Shown piece after piece: positions 42,952 through 54,484 of a DNA stretch of 64,000 bases. The DNA lies in contig CM070518.1 of NCBI GenBank assembly GCA_036346375.1, positions 372,001 to 436,000 of the forward strand. Direction: 5' to 3'. The position numbers were made by a program, and so were the translations under genes. This DNA is from Guadua angustifolia. Taxonomy: Eukaryota > Streptophyta > Magnoliopsida > Poales > Poaceae. Numbering within the stretch: position 1 is the first letter of the stretch; each line of letters begins with the position of its first letter. Under the pieces are notes generated by a model, which did not search any database, was not told the DNA's origin, and saw only the letters and a program-made list of their open reading frames with translations.

Positions 42952-45015
42952 GCATGAACTGGAGGTGTAAGAATCGCTGAGCTACGCCTTCCTTTTTACC
43001 CGCAGAAGAACATTTATTGGCATCAAAGATATATAGATCAATACTTGCAATAATAAAATTATTGATATTTCGTAAATCAAGATCGATCTTAATTGGTCCG
43101 CAAAGTGATGTGGTTGTCCTAAATCCCTTTTTAGTTTTGCATCTTGTTCTCTATATTTTTGCACTCGCATAATTGAAAATTCCGTTTCACCAACGCTAGG
43201 TGAACTTAGTAATCGATTTTGATTGGTACAGAAATTCGACCTTACGAGAATTTGGGTTTACCGCACCATCGTGAGGAATGTCGTAAACCAAACCATTATG
43301 CATGAGGTATTACCATGTAGATCTGTCAAAATTATTTTATACATCCGAGCTTAACTTGATTAACACTATGAAGTGGCATTCACTTCAAACAAGCATTCAT
43401 AAACACCTTGGGGCCCGACAAAATTATGGAGATAAATATGTCAAGACCGCCATCGCTAAAGCTTAAAGCTCCAAGGATAGATAGGGTCAGGAAAACTTGT
43501 AATTCAAAACTGGAAAAGTAGTGTGCATGCAAATCCTAAGTTCTTGTCTTCGTTGATTCAGTGTTCTATATGGTTCTTCTCTTTATTTATGATGTGGTTG
43601 ATGCTCCAAGAATCCACAAAATTAGAACTTAGGAAGCAAATGAAAAGTCGATGTTCGGATTCGCTCGGACTCAGAACCACTTCCAAACTAGTAGCAAGTC
43701 AGAATCCCATAATCGAGTAATATAGCCTTTTGAATTGTGTGTACCCTACCCCGATCGAAGCTTTGATCGGTCTAGATGGAGTCTATGCCTTTCCATTTCA
43801 TAGTCTTGCTCAGAGAACTTTTGAGAGCTTTGGCCTTGTTATAAATATAGTTAAATATAACATTAAAAGATTAGGTTCCTTTATCAAGAAATATTGAGTT
43901 TATGTGGACTCAGTTCAATGTAGTGAAGGCAACAAATAGTGAGATTATGCTATCGACAACAAAGCTATGAACGATTGAGTAAATATAGATAAAACAAAAT
44001 TGAAAGGAGTGCCATAACAACACAAAAATGAAAATGTGAAACTGAGCCATCTAAGCACTAGCTTTCTGGTTTCAAACGGGGAAACTAAATCAAAGACACT
44101 CAATTAGTGTGTGTATTTTAAATTTGTAACCTGATGTTGTGATCTCTCGTCTTGTAAGGGAAGTTTGACAAAAAACTCCAATCGATGGGACTCATGGATG
44201 ACTTCTAGAAATGGAGAGATTGGCATGTTTATCTTCGAAGCAAAAGGATGTGGCAACATTGTTGACAAGAAGAAGGTTGATAAAGTTGAGGTGATCTCAC
44301 CGTCACTAAAAGTGACAAGAATAAAGGTTCGTGGCCGACTTTGCAGCTACTGTGTACTCCATCTAGTAGTGAGCATCCGCTTGAAAACTCCCCGCTTTCA
44401 AAACTACACTCAAGAATTTGTTTTTGTTGTGCTTTCAATCACCGTGAGAACAATGTTGGCAAGGTACTAGATGGTATTAGAAATATCCTAAGGGATATTG
44501 AAGAAGAGGCGGAATCTGAATGCAGACAGAATCATCATGACCACACGCTTGCGATTGTCGATGATGGATCTTCAACGATGCAAAGCCAAGAACTTGGGTC
44601 CTATGGATCATGGTCTAATTAAGAAAGGCAATTTCAAGGGTGCATGAGTTTGTTAAGTCACTTATAAGACAAGCATCCGAGCTCCAAGGAAGAAATTCCT
44701 ACCATAACGCAAGCTCTCGTAAAATAGAGCGCTTTTCCACTTTAGTTGAAAAAGTTCATCTAATGAGAATGGTCTAAGAGAGATTGTAATTGCATTATCC
44801 AAATCTTGTCGTAAAGTGAGAGATTAAACTCACATTATCAAGAGACAATGTCAATGAGGCATGAACCGGAGGTGTAAGAATTGTTGAGCTACGCCCTTCC
44901 TTTTTACCGCAGAAGAACATTTATTGGCATCAAAAGATATATAGATCAATACTACAACAATAAAATTATTGATATTTCAGAAATCAAGATCGATCTTAAT
45001 TGGTCTGCAAAGTGA
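42952..45015. repeat. 157-bp direct repeats 1.75 kb apart
   Basis: The segments 42952-43108 and 44859-45015 are near-identical direct copies beginning GCATGAAC(T/C)GGAGGTGTAAG and ending AATTGGTC(C/T)GCAAAGTGA. The DNA between them (43109-44858) has no recognised gene; its longest open stretches, at 44165-44470 and 44341-44622 on the + strand, show no family I know. The pair could be a segmental duplication made during sequence capture, or the LTRs of a small element, but no TG...CA ends or target duplication are evident. Confidence 0.6.
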
Positions 45016-45186
45016 AATAAGCTTGCATATGTAAAAACAATTGTGTGATCTATAGATGTGATCTGAGGAAAAATCTGAAATCATGGTTTGCCTTTTCAAA
45101 CTGGCAAAACATGAAAATGTCGATCAGAAATTTGTATAATATAAAACCTCTGTTGAGGTGATGCTAGTCATCAAGGACTCAGATGA

Positions 45187-45600
45187 CTTTACTTTGTCAT
45201 TCCTTTGAGCAAAAGGTAAGCACGTGCACTCCTTTCCATTTTACATAACTTATCTATCATGATGTTATAAGTATACACATCCGCTTTTATACCATTCTTC
45301 TCCATATCTTCTAGGACATTCAAGGAAGCCTTGAACCTTCCCTTCTTAACATACCAATACAAGATTGTATTATAACAAACAACATTTGGTAAGCAATGAC
45401 TCTTCATCTTCTCGCAAAGATAAGATTAGCCTTTCTAAGGTTACCCCGAGCACACGTAAAATTCAGCACAATATTGCAAGTGGTGACATCCAAAGGAAAC
45501 TTCCGCCAAGCTTTCTCAAGAAGAACCAAACATCTTTTGGCTCCCCTACTTCCACGAGAGCATTAAGAATAGTATTGCAAGCATGAGTCAAGCCTTAAAA
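45187..45600 (-). pseudogene. Captured pentatricopeptide-repeat (PPR) gene fragment
   Basis: On the minus strand the translation gives, across a frame change near 45410, THACNTILNALVEVGEPKDV, PLDVTTCNIVLNFTCARGNL, then NVVCYNTILYWYVKKGRFKA. The next stretch is ADVYTYNIMIDKLCKMERSA. The V-Y-N-T-I-L and C-K periods recur every 35 residues, the hallmark of P-class PPR proteins that bind organellar RNA. The fragment spans about four repeats with no start or targeting peptide. It lies inside CACTA-2, in the same orientation as the transposase and just downstream of it, so it appears to be captured host sequence. Confidence 0.82.
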
Positions 45601-46019
45601 CCACAGTCATCCATAAAGAAAATTGCCACACTTGCATCAACAACTTTTCTTTCCTTCAGATATGCATTGACAAGAAGGTCAAGACCATCGGATTGGAATC
45701 ACAACGTGAGATGGTTCGCAACAGGAGCTAAATATAGCACTACAAGAGAAGCTCATCATGACAAGATGCGCCAACACCGACATTGCTAGATGAAAAAGTA
45801 TACGATGGTAGACTATATACTATACCAAGTTGCCCTCTCCGGTGCGTATAATTTGTTCAACCTTTGTGACCAAGATAAGCAAAATAGCAACAGTTACCAA
45901 ATCGAGGGTGCAGATATGAGAATGAGAGGAATTTCTCATGTGTAGATGAGGGTGCAGATACCAAATCGAAGCAGGAAAACAACTGATAATTATACTAAAG
46001 TGGCAAATGATTACTAGCT

Positions 46020-47153
46020 AGTGGGTACCTGCTGTATGGGAGCAAGATGGCTTCTTGGTAGGATCTGCATGTCATAGATGTCACGTCGTTTTGAATGAAC
46101 AACAGTAAACCACTCGGTATCAATGGGATCTTTCACATAATAAACTTGAGTTGCTTGTGAAGCTAAAATAAAAGGCTCATCTGATGCATTTTTGCCAGAT
46201 TGAACAAATGCTTGAAATTAACAAAGGGTAATAATCAATTTATATTTTCACCCAATGGTTTTCTATGCGGTTGTCTACCAAGTCACATTTGAGCAATACT
46301 ACACTTCCTTGATATTGATAGTCTAGCTCAAGAATTTCTTTTATAACACCATAATATGTCTTGTCTCGTAGACATGCCCTTATCATCGCTTTCTTCCTTC
46401 AAAACTTGTTGTCTTTGCAATAAGAGCTACCCCACTACATTGAACCGCCTACCTCATCATAGGCTTCAGATGGAATTTTTTCCCATTTATAGCATAGCTA
46501 TCATATGTCCGTGCAACTATGTTCGGCTCGTTAGCTAAAATTTTTATCTCTTCTAATACTTCCTCACCAATTGTTTCCACCTATAAAAATTTAATATCTT
46601 TGTTAAAATAAATTCATATTCAATGTGTAATCAAAAGTTGGGCCAAGTCATATGACTACTTACATTTGATGTGAACCACTCATGGCGTGTCTCATGGTGC
46701 AAAAGATTGATGTCTAGTTCATTATGACCAACCGATGAAAGATACTCAAGATGCTTCTTTGCAAATAATGGTCGCATTAATACTAAATTATATTAAAATT
46801 ATACAGTGTGAAAATAAATTACATAGCTTACCTTAGGTATGGTTCTATGTGGTCATAGTTGAACAGACATATCTATGTGCTTGGACCCAAGATTTGCGGT
46901 CTAATGTCCCGATGCGCTTCCCAACCAATCCTTGACCAATATTGTTGTAGAAGAAAGTAGTGGTGCTATCGATATCCATATGAACAACCTCATTTCGTAC
47001 TTGATGAGTAAATCTAGTCTCACCATGTAAATAGCGAGAACAAAATGTAAGTTTCTCATCAAACAAATAGCCTTCTGCAATCGATCCCTCCGGATGACAT
47101 CTAGTGCGGACATAGCCCTTCAACCTCATCAAATACCTCTCCACAGGATACAT
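46020..47153 (-). pseudogene. TNP2-type transposase of CACTA-2, C-terminal part
   Basis: Minus-strand similarity begins at the Copia insertion with YPVERYLMRLKGYVRT and GSIAEGYLFDEKLTFCSRYL, the DUF4218 portion (47150-47020). It continues through LDRKSWVQAHRYV (46900-46850) to the DUF4216-like portion: ASDEPFILASQATQVYYVKD, PIDTEWFTVV and RRDIYDMQI (46200-46060). Stops interrupt it (for example at 46850). These C-terminal domains are absent from CACTA-1. Confidence 0.85.
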
Positions 47154-48813
47154 TGAAAGACCATGTGGAGGTCTATCCTTATGTGTGATGAGTAATTGAT
47201 AAGATTTGAGATTGGATTGATTTGAAATTGAGTTTGATTTGAATTGGATCTTCAAATTGAAGCAATTTGAGTGTTGGTTGCTTTTCCTAGTGCTACCGGC
47301 CTGGGGGCAGTAGCACCGGACCATTGAGCGCAATTATGATTGATTAATTATTTTGTGATGATCATTGAATATATTTGTGGGCATTGCTATGTGAAAGGTT
47401 TTTCCTTGTCTTTGATGGTTGCAGAGCGATGGTGCTAGGTCATGGTGAGGCGGAGGATGACCGGGACTAGGCGAGGAGCGTCGGAGGTCCAGACGGTCGG
47501 GAGATCGTCGGAAGATGATCGGAGACGGAGTCCGGGCAAGTCAAGAAGACAAGGAAAGGAGATGATGCTAGCTAGATGCCGCGTGGATCAATGAGGGCCG
47601 TTGGATTGCGGTCTAGTTGATAGGTTAGCGGGTCTAGGTAGTATGCTTTGAAAAGCGTGCAAGAAAACCCGGTATGTGTGTAGGTTTTGGGTTAGCCCTT
47701 GCATGGCTGTGTGTGTGGGTTAATCCTAGCCCTTAGATGAGTGCTCTAGGGTTGAGGGACTCATCCAAGGGTGGTAGGTGGCCCAAGAGTAGTATAAATA
47801 GGGGTGGAGGGGTAGCCTCCTCCCCTTGAAGGTTTGAGTTGCTCCTTTGAGCTTTGCCCACATGAAGTGAGGCTTTGTAAACCTTCCTACCAGAAATACA
47901 AAAAAAATTCTTTACATTATTGTGAATTTAAATTCCGCATTTACATTATGTCTTTACTTTACGTAATTTAAATTCAGCATTTACTTTACGATTTACTTTC
48001 CCATAATTTACATTCATGCAATTTGGATTTGCCTCCCCTCCTTCTAAATGCTGATCTTGGATGTTTTGAGTGTGTTCATATGGTTTTACATCTCTTTTGC
48101 ACTCTTGGATTGAGTAGAGATCATCTTTTCTTTCAAGTTTCAACTCTGTCCAGAACTTGTTCTTCGCGCAGTAGTTGGTATTTGATCTTTAGAAAAATCT
48201 AGAAAAATCCTTTTTGAGTGATTCTTATTGGAGAATGTGCGGGACTCTCATATACACTTGTAGAAAAATTTTAGGGTCCGCTTGTTGCACCGTTTGGGCG
48301 CCATGAGGTGAAAACCGAGCCCCAAACTTTCTGCTCGAAGTTCTTGACTAACTGTGTTCTTAGATTTTTCATGTTTTTTATGTAAGGTTTTTGAGGTGAA
48401 ATTTGGTGGAGTTCTTCACGACTCTTCTACTCATAGGGAGAAAAATTCTCAAAATTTCTTGAGCTGCAGAAACCCACCAACCACATGTTCAAATTGAGGA
48501 CTGCTTCTGAAAATTCTGCTTTTGCTTTTCTGAAAGTGGCTTTTGTAGTTTGAATTGATCTCCTTTCTAAAAGCAAGAGTTGAATTGATTCCTTCTCATT
48601 TTTGGACACTAGATAACCAGAATTGTGACTCAAAAATCCCCACATATTTGATGGTACTTATCCATGCAAATTAGGGGTACACATAGTTGTTTAGGTTTTC
48701 GGGTTTTTCACGATCTCCTTTGAGCGATCTTGTCGATGTTTGATTTGGAGTATTTTGGGGGAAAATTTGTTTGCAAACATTCACCCCCCTCTGTTCGCCA
48801 TCTCGATCCTTCA
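47154..48813 (+). repeat. Copia 5' LTR
   Basis: It is 1660 bp with TG...CA ends. A TATA box AGTATAAATAGG lies at 47791-47802. It differs from the 3' LTR only by scattered substitutions and small indels, so the insertion is comparatively recent. Confidence 0.95.
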
Positions 48814-48815
48814 AT

Positions 48816-48827
48816 TGGTATCAGAGC
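48816..48827 (+). other. Copia primer-binding site
   Basis: TGGTATCAGAGC, two bases after the LTR, is complementary to the 3' end of plant initiator tRNA-Met, the usual primer of plant Copia elements. Confidence 0.93.
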
Positions 48828-51800
48828 TATGGTGGTACTCTCTTTTGGGATCTTCACCGATCCGAGAGCCGGCGACTAGTGTGGACTGCTCCAAGCTTGG
48901 CGATGGTTTTCTTGTGATTGATCGTGACTGATGGCCCATGGTGGAGTGGTTTTCTTGGTTGATCGTAATCGACTCCTATGGACCATCTGCATCGTCATGG
49001 TAAGTAAGGTGAGAATGTAGCGACCTTTTTCCTTTTGTGCTTGATAGATATAATAGGTTGCTCTTTTACCACTGATTATTCTTGATGCCTTGCCTACCAT
49101 TGATGATGTTTAGACTTTAGATATTGATGCTTGCATGCCTAGGTTGAAAATTAATTTTGCTATCATGCCATTCTTGCCACATGACTTGTATTGCCTGTCT
49201 ACATATGCTTGATTGTATTATTTTGGTAGTCAGCAATAGCCTAGGTCAATGGCTAGAATTTTACTTGTATCATGAGTAGGCATTGCTTGCATTCTCCCTC
49301 TCCATTGTGCAGTTAATTTTAGCTTGAGCCATATCTTGCTGTTTTTATACTTGTGCCCTAGTTCTGTGCTTAATTGTTAATAACTGCTCATGGTGGTAGT
49401 AGTTTTAAGGATATGCTTGCTTATTCTTGTCTATTGATGCTATGTATACATTGATTATCATGTTAGCAGCATTCACATGTGCATTGCCTTATTTTCTACA
49501 TCTTCTGCCTTGCATTCACCCTTATATTTAGAGTTGAATTTCTTCTTGGTGTTCTTGCGGGTAGTTTAGGTGTTTTGTTTGCTTGTCCAGGTGATTTCCC
49601 TGTTTTGATTGTGCTTGCCCTTGTTGGCGGGAATGATGGACATTTGTAGTTGTTTGCCCTCTTGTGCCGATTCCTTGTGTTATGTCTATACAATGATGCT
49701 ATTAGGTGCTCTTTGCCTTTCTCATGGCATGAGTCGCTTAAGGCTAGCATAAGGATTTGATTACTACCTAGTGGAGTGAATTTGGATTATCTTGTGGACT
49801 TGTGCTTTCTTAGTTCGATTTTTAGTCCATGAGTTGTTCGAGGCATCATCTCCATCGTGCGCAAGTAGTGGACCTCGTTTTTCCTCGAGGTGCCCACTCA
49901 TGGCAATAGTTGCAGGAAATTGTGTTGCTCGTGTTGGTCTTTCCTAGTCTCCTCTAGGATCGGTTTTGTCGCTTTTCAGTGTTGGCACTCGATGTGAATT
50001 CCGAGTTGGCCTTTGCGGCTTGTCTCTAGAGGGTTTGATCTTCATGCATAACCATCATGTGCATCATGCTAACCTGCATGTACTTTCAACTTCGTCTGCC
50101 TCGTGTTTAGCTCCACAGGTGTTGAGCTTCATGACAACAGCAATGGACACTTCCACTTCCATGGTGAGCTATCTCATACCCTCATGTTCTTTATGCTTGT
50201 GATCATCACTTCTATGACATGTTGTGATTGCTCTTGTTCCCATGTGTATTATATGTACATTGCTAGGCCTTGTTAATTTTTGTCTTTCTTATTTTGTACC
50301 ATAGTATGTTTTCCCCAGCCATGTTTTGTGCTTCATGTATTATATCTTGTATTCATGAGCCCTTCCCCAGCATGTGATTTTCTTGTTTTATCTTGTCCAT
50401 GCTATTATTCATTTGGTATGAGCATTTGTTTTAATTGTGGGCATGTGCTATATATTATTTACTTTATATTGTCATGAGTAGTATCTAGGTTGTATGACCC
50501 TGATTTTCTATTACATCCATGATTAGCTTTATGTCTTGGCTTGTGATGCCAGAGTTTGTGCCACATGATTGGCTTTGTTGTTTAGACCTTGTTTGCCAGA
50601 CTTTGTGCTACATGTGAGTGCTTTTCATGAGATTAGAGTTATATGATTTAGCTACCGCTTTGTGACTTGTATTGCTCATGATCACCTTTTATTGCCCTTC
50701 ATGCTCATATGCTTCATACCTATTTTGCATGAGCTTGTGTTCTTTATTCATGGCATGTATTCATCATCATGCATAGAGTGTTGCCATGTGCAGCTTCTAG
50801 TCTATGTATCCATGGTCAACATTTACTTCCATGTTGTCTATGTCCCTGGGACCTTTTGTTGGTCTGGTTGTGTTTGGCTCACCACAGTATGCCCTTGAAA
50901 TGTCGAGCCTTTTCGCAAAGCATATGAATGTTGTTATTGAGACCATGGATATATGGATCTTGATGTTGCTAATTGGCTTGTTTTATTCATGATCCTCTTT
51001 GGTTGCTATCATTTATCTTGCTCATGTTATATCTAGTAGCATGTTGTTGTGCTTCATTGTGGCATTTCTTCATTTACATGCTCATTGCCATGTTTAGGAT
51101 AGTACCTTGATCCATGTATTTCTAGGCTTTTATATGACCCCTGCTAGCATTTTGTTGCTGTGATGCACCTTGCTTAGCTTCTTCTGCCAGCATGATGTTG
51201 CTATGATGCACCTTGCTGTTGTTTATCATGTGGGTATGCTCTCACTGCTTTCTATGAATATATGGATCTTGATGCTATTGTTAGCTCGGTTGTGATTCAT
51301 GATCTTACATTGCCATTTACATCATGTTCATGCTCTAGATGATCGCTTGCCACACCATCTTTGTATCTTGTCTATCCGTGCCTAGGAACCGGATTTGCCT
51401 AACCCCGCCAAAGCATAGATTTGTTGGATGCATGTGTGTAGGTTTCAAGCAGGAGAAGACCATCATCCTAGGATTATCTCTAAGTCTTCTCCTCGCTTTT
51501 TGGATCCACTTCAAGTCAACTACCACTACTTGCACTACACTACTGACGGGTACCTCTTCAAATGTTGATAATGGTGATGGGTTCTTGATGATGTGAGACT
51601 AGTTGTCATGTTTATATTGCTGATTGTAGTTAGAATTTGGTGTGTGATATTGTTAAGATGGTATATTATGATTATATATGTGATTGCTGCTCCTTTGTCT
51701 GCTGAGTGAATGTCCAGCTTTTAGGGGAGATATTGTCGAAATTTCTTGCATTTTAGGGTCTTAGCAGTTTTCAAGTTTAGGTAGCAGCTGAGTATTCCCT

Positions 51801-52050
51801 TGTCTTCCCTAGACTTCTTCTGGGTCTCTTAGGAGGTTGTGGTCCTTTTATAGGTAGAGTTTGTGTTTTGTCTGTTTAGAGTCTTTTGATTGGGCTTCTA
51901 GCATAGTCAGGTTGCTTCTTACCTTGAGTCATCTTGCTCCTTAGAGACCATATGGTTTTAGATCCTATCTCTTTTCCTCTAGCTTTCTAGCTATCTCTTG
52001 TGAGGTGAGAGTTTGGAGTGTGCCTCAGGAGAGTAGAGTGTGTTCAGAAA
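48828..52050. other. T-rich non-coding interior of the Copia element
   Basis: The region where gag, protease, integrase and RT should lie holds T-rich DNA with many repeats of phrases such as GCATGT, TTGTGCT and ATGGATCTTGATG, and no long frame. It resembles the large non-coding interiors of LARD-type derivatives. A decayed run of Copia sequence may start near 51300, but I cannot assign it. Confidence 0.5.
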
Positions 52051-52054
52051 GAGT

Positions 52055-52690
52055 TCCAGAGCATGATTGGCTTCCTTCTGTATCTATCTGCCTCTCGGCT
52101 GGGCATACACTTTGCTGTGTGTATGTGCGCTCGCTTTCAGGCTTTTTCTCGTGTCTCTCATCGCCAGGCGGTGAAGCGCATCTTCGGGTACCTTCGAGCT
52201 ACCATTGATTATGGTATTTGGTACTCTTCTTTTTGTCTATCCCTTAGAGCCTTTTCTGATGCAGACTTTGCCGGCTGTAGGATAGATAGGAAGAGCACTT
52301 CTGTCACTTGTCAATTTATTGGTACTTCTCTTGTTTCTTGGTCTTCTAGGAAGCAGTCCGGAGTCGCACAGTCCACCGCTGAGGCCGAGTATGTTGCTAC
52401 AGCTAGTTGATGTAGCTAGGTGCTCTGGATGAGATCGACCTTGCGGGACTTTGGTTTAGAGATAGAGAGTGTTCCACTTTTTCGTGATAAACTTCGCTAT
52501 TTGCATTGCCAAGAACCCAATGCAAGACTTTACCAAGCACATTGATGTTAGATATCACTTCCTTAGAGACCATGTGGAGAAAGGAGACATAGTGCTTGGT
52601 TTGTGGAGAGTGACCACTAGTTGGCGATATCTTTACCAAGCCTTTGGATAGCTCTAGGTTTGTTGCCTTGAGGAGTGAGCTTGAGTTGTG
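52055..52690 (+). pseudogene. Copia pol remnant: end of RT and RNase H
   Basis: The + frame 52018-52410 reads MIGFLLYLSASRLGIHFAVC, HRQAVKRIFGYLRATIDYGI, SDADFAGCRIDRKSTSVTCQ and AQSTAEAEYVATAS. These are the classical Copia RT tail and RNase H motifs (D..ADFAG, STAEAEY). After a stop and frame changes it continues with MQDFTKHIDVRYHFLRDHVE and DIFTKPLD-like sequence to about 52650, ending near a GTGAGGGGGAGC stretch. RNase H removes RNA from the RNA-DNA hybrid. Everything upstream is deleted or unrecognisable. Confidence 0.9.
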
Positions 52691-54484
52691 TGCCCCACGG
52701 CCTACTGTGAGGGGGAGCCGATCAGTATATTATGTATTATATTTTATTTCAGTTTTTCCTTTCTTTTGTATTACTCGGTGCTTATGGGTTTTAATTCCTT
52801 AGAGTTATGAGTTCAGCATCACTTAGACTTCGGCATGCTTTGTATGGACCTCTCATCTTGTGCTTTAGGTTGCTATCATGCTTAATTAGTTGACTCTCTT
52901 CTCTCTAGGTTGAGTTCCCTCACGCCTTATAAGTCTAGCAGTGTTGGGCCCCTGGTAGACAGTGGTCTCTGTGCACTCCTTAGTTTGGGATCTAGAGGGC
53001 TTTCCTATGTTAGTCATTGGGGAAGATGAGAGCGAGTCTGAGCAGTAGTGTTCTCTACCATCTTTTCTATGCTCTATAGCCACCCGATTAACAGTTTCTT
53101 GACTTCTTCCTCCATTCGTGTTTCTAGCTTTAATTGAGTTCTTTTCGATCTTTCTTGAGCTTAATCTTGCTAATAACTCAATTTGAACCAGATTTGTGCT
53201 TAAAATTGAATCACATGTTGAGGGGGAGTCTAAGAATCTGTCTCATGCATTGCATATAGACTTGATTTTTCATTTTATGAGCTTTGTCTATTATGCAAAT
53301 GATCCATATTTCATTTTATACACCATGCTATATTATGAAGAAAATTACTTGCTTAGATGTCCAAGTTCATTTATCTTGCTAAGCTTGCAAAATGAAAAAA
53401 ATACTTTAAAAGAAAAACTGGATAAAACATGTTGCGTTTACTTGCTAAGTTTCTTCTCTAGGTGTATTTGCCATGATTTGTGAAATTCTGGAATTCTTTA
53501 GAGTCCCTATAGCAACTTGGGTGAATCTTGTTTGATCCATACTTGAGTCCTTCACTAGCTTAACAATGAAAAAGCTAAAATGAAAGTGAAGCAAAATTGA
53601 CTCTTTTTGTAAAGATTAGACTCAACACCTCACATTCACAAGACGGCTTCTCATTGCACTTGAGATGAACTTGGAATGTGTTGTGTATGACCAAGATCAT
53701 TCTCTTAAGAGTCCCTCTTGAGATGATCGATTATGGCTTGAGTCAATTGCTTTAAACAATGAAAAAAAAACCATACGTGGGTAAAGAATGCAAATAATGT
53801 CAAACATTTGCACCTCGCTATGTCTTTCAAAGATTCAAAGAAAATTTTGCATACAAGAAACAAAAATAAGCTCGAAGGACCTTGTATGAACTTCTAGATT
53901 CTCCAAATTGTTGAGTAGGTTGAACTCTAGGCTTTCCATTTGATCCTTTGAATGGCTTTGCTTCTAGTTTTGAAACTAATGACAAGTGTTGCTCATGTTC
54001 AATCTTGCTAAAAATGATATGGTTTTAATTAAATCTTGCTAGCAAAATATTTATTTGCACATGGACATGCCTTAGCTTAGTCTATTTTTGCCATAACTTA
54101 GCCTGGTGTCATAACTTGTCTTGTTGGTCATATGGATAATCTTCAAAGCTCCCTTAGGCTGCATTACTTGCATAAAAACAACAAAAAAAGAGGAGAAAAG
54201 AAAATATCATCTTGATGCCTATATTGCCAAAAAGGGGGGAAATCGTAGAAAAGGCATCATTTTGCATCTTGATTCTTGATTCATCTTAATTCTTATGATC
54301 TTTGTTAATCTTTGCTATCTTTCATAGATCATAAGTATTTTCAGTTGCCAATTTGGTCACGTTCTTGATTTCCATTTCTTTGATCAAGTTTGGCTTTGCA
54401 TTCAAATTGCTTTCTTCGCTCTTATTCAAACTCAAAACTTATGCCTTTTCATGTGTTTGTCAATATACTCATCAAGGGGGAGAT
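52691..54484. other. Copia 3' untranslated spacer and polypurine tract
   Basis: AT-rich, with purine-rich TGAGGGGGAG runs at about 52709 and 53219 and an AAAAAGGGGGGAAAT run at 54228-54241. SIRE/Maximus elements often have an extra region between pol and the 3' LTR. No env-like frame survives; the 95-codon frame at 53196-53483 is not recognisable. The functional polypurine tract is CAAGGGGGAGAT ending at 54484. Confidence 0.5.

Noticed and set aside
43750..43780. Near-perfect palindrome CCGATCGAAGCTTTGATCGG
   Set aside because: It is a single short palindrome with one mismatched pair and no repeat or context that suggests a role.
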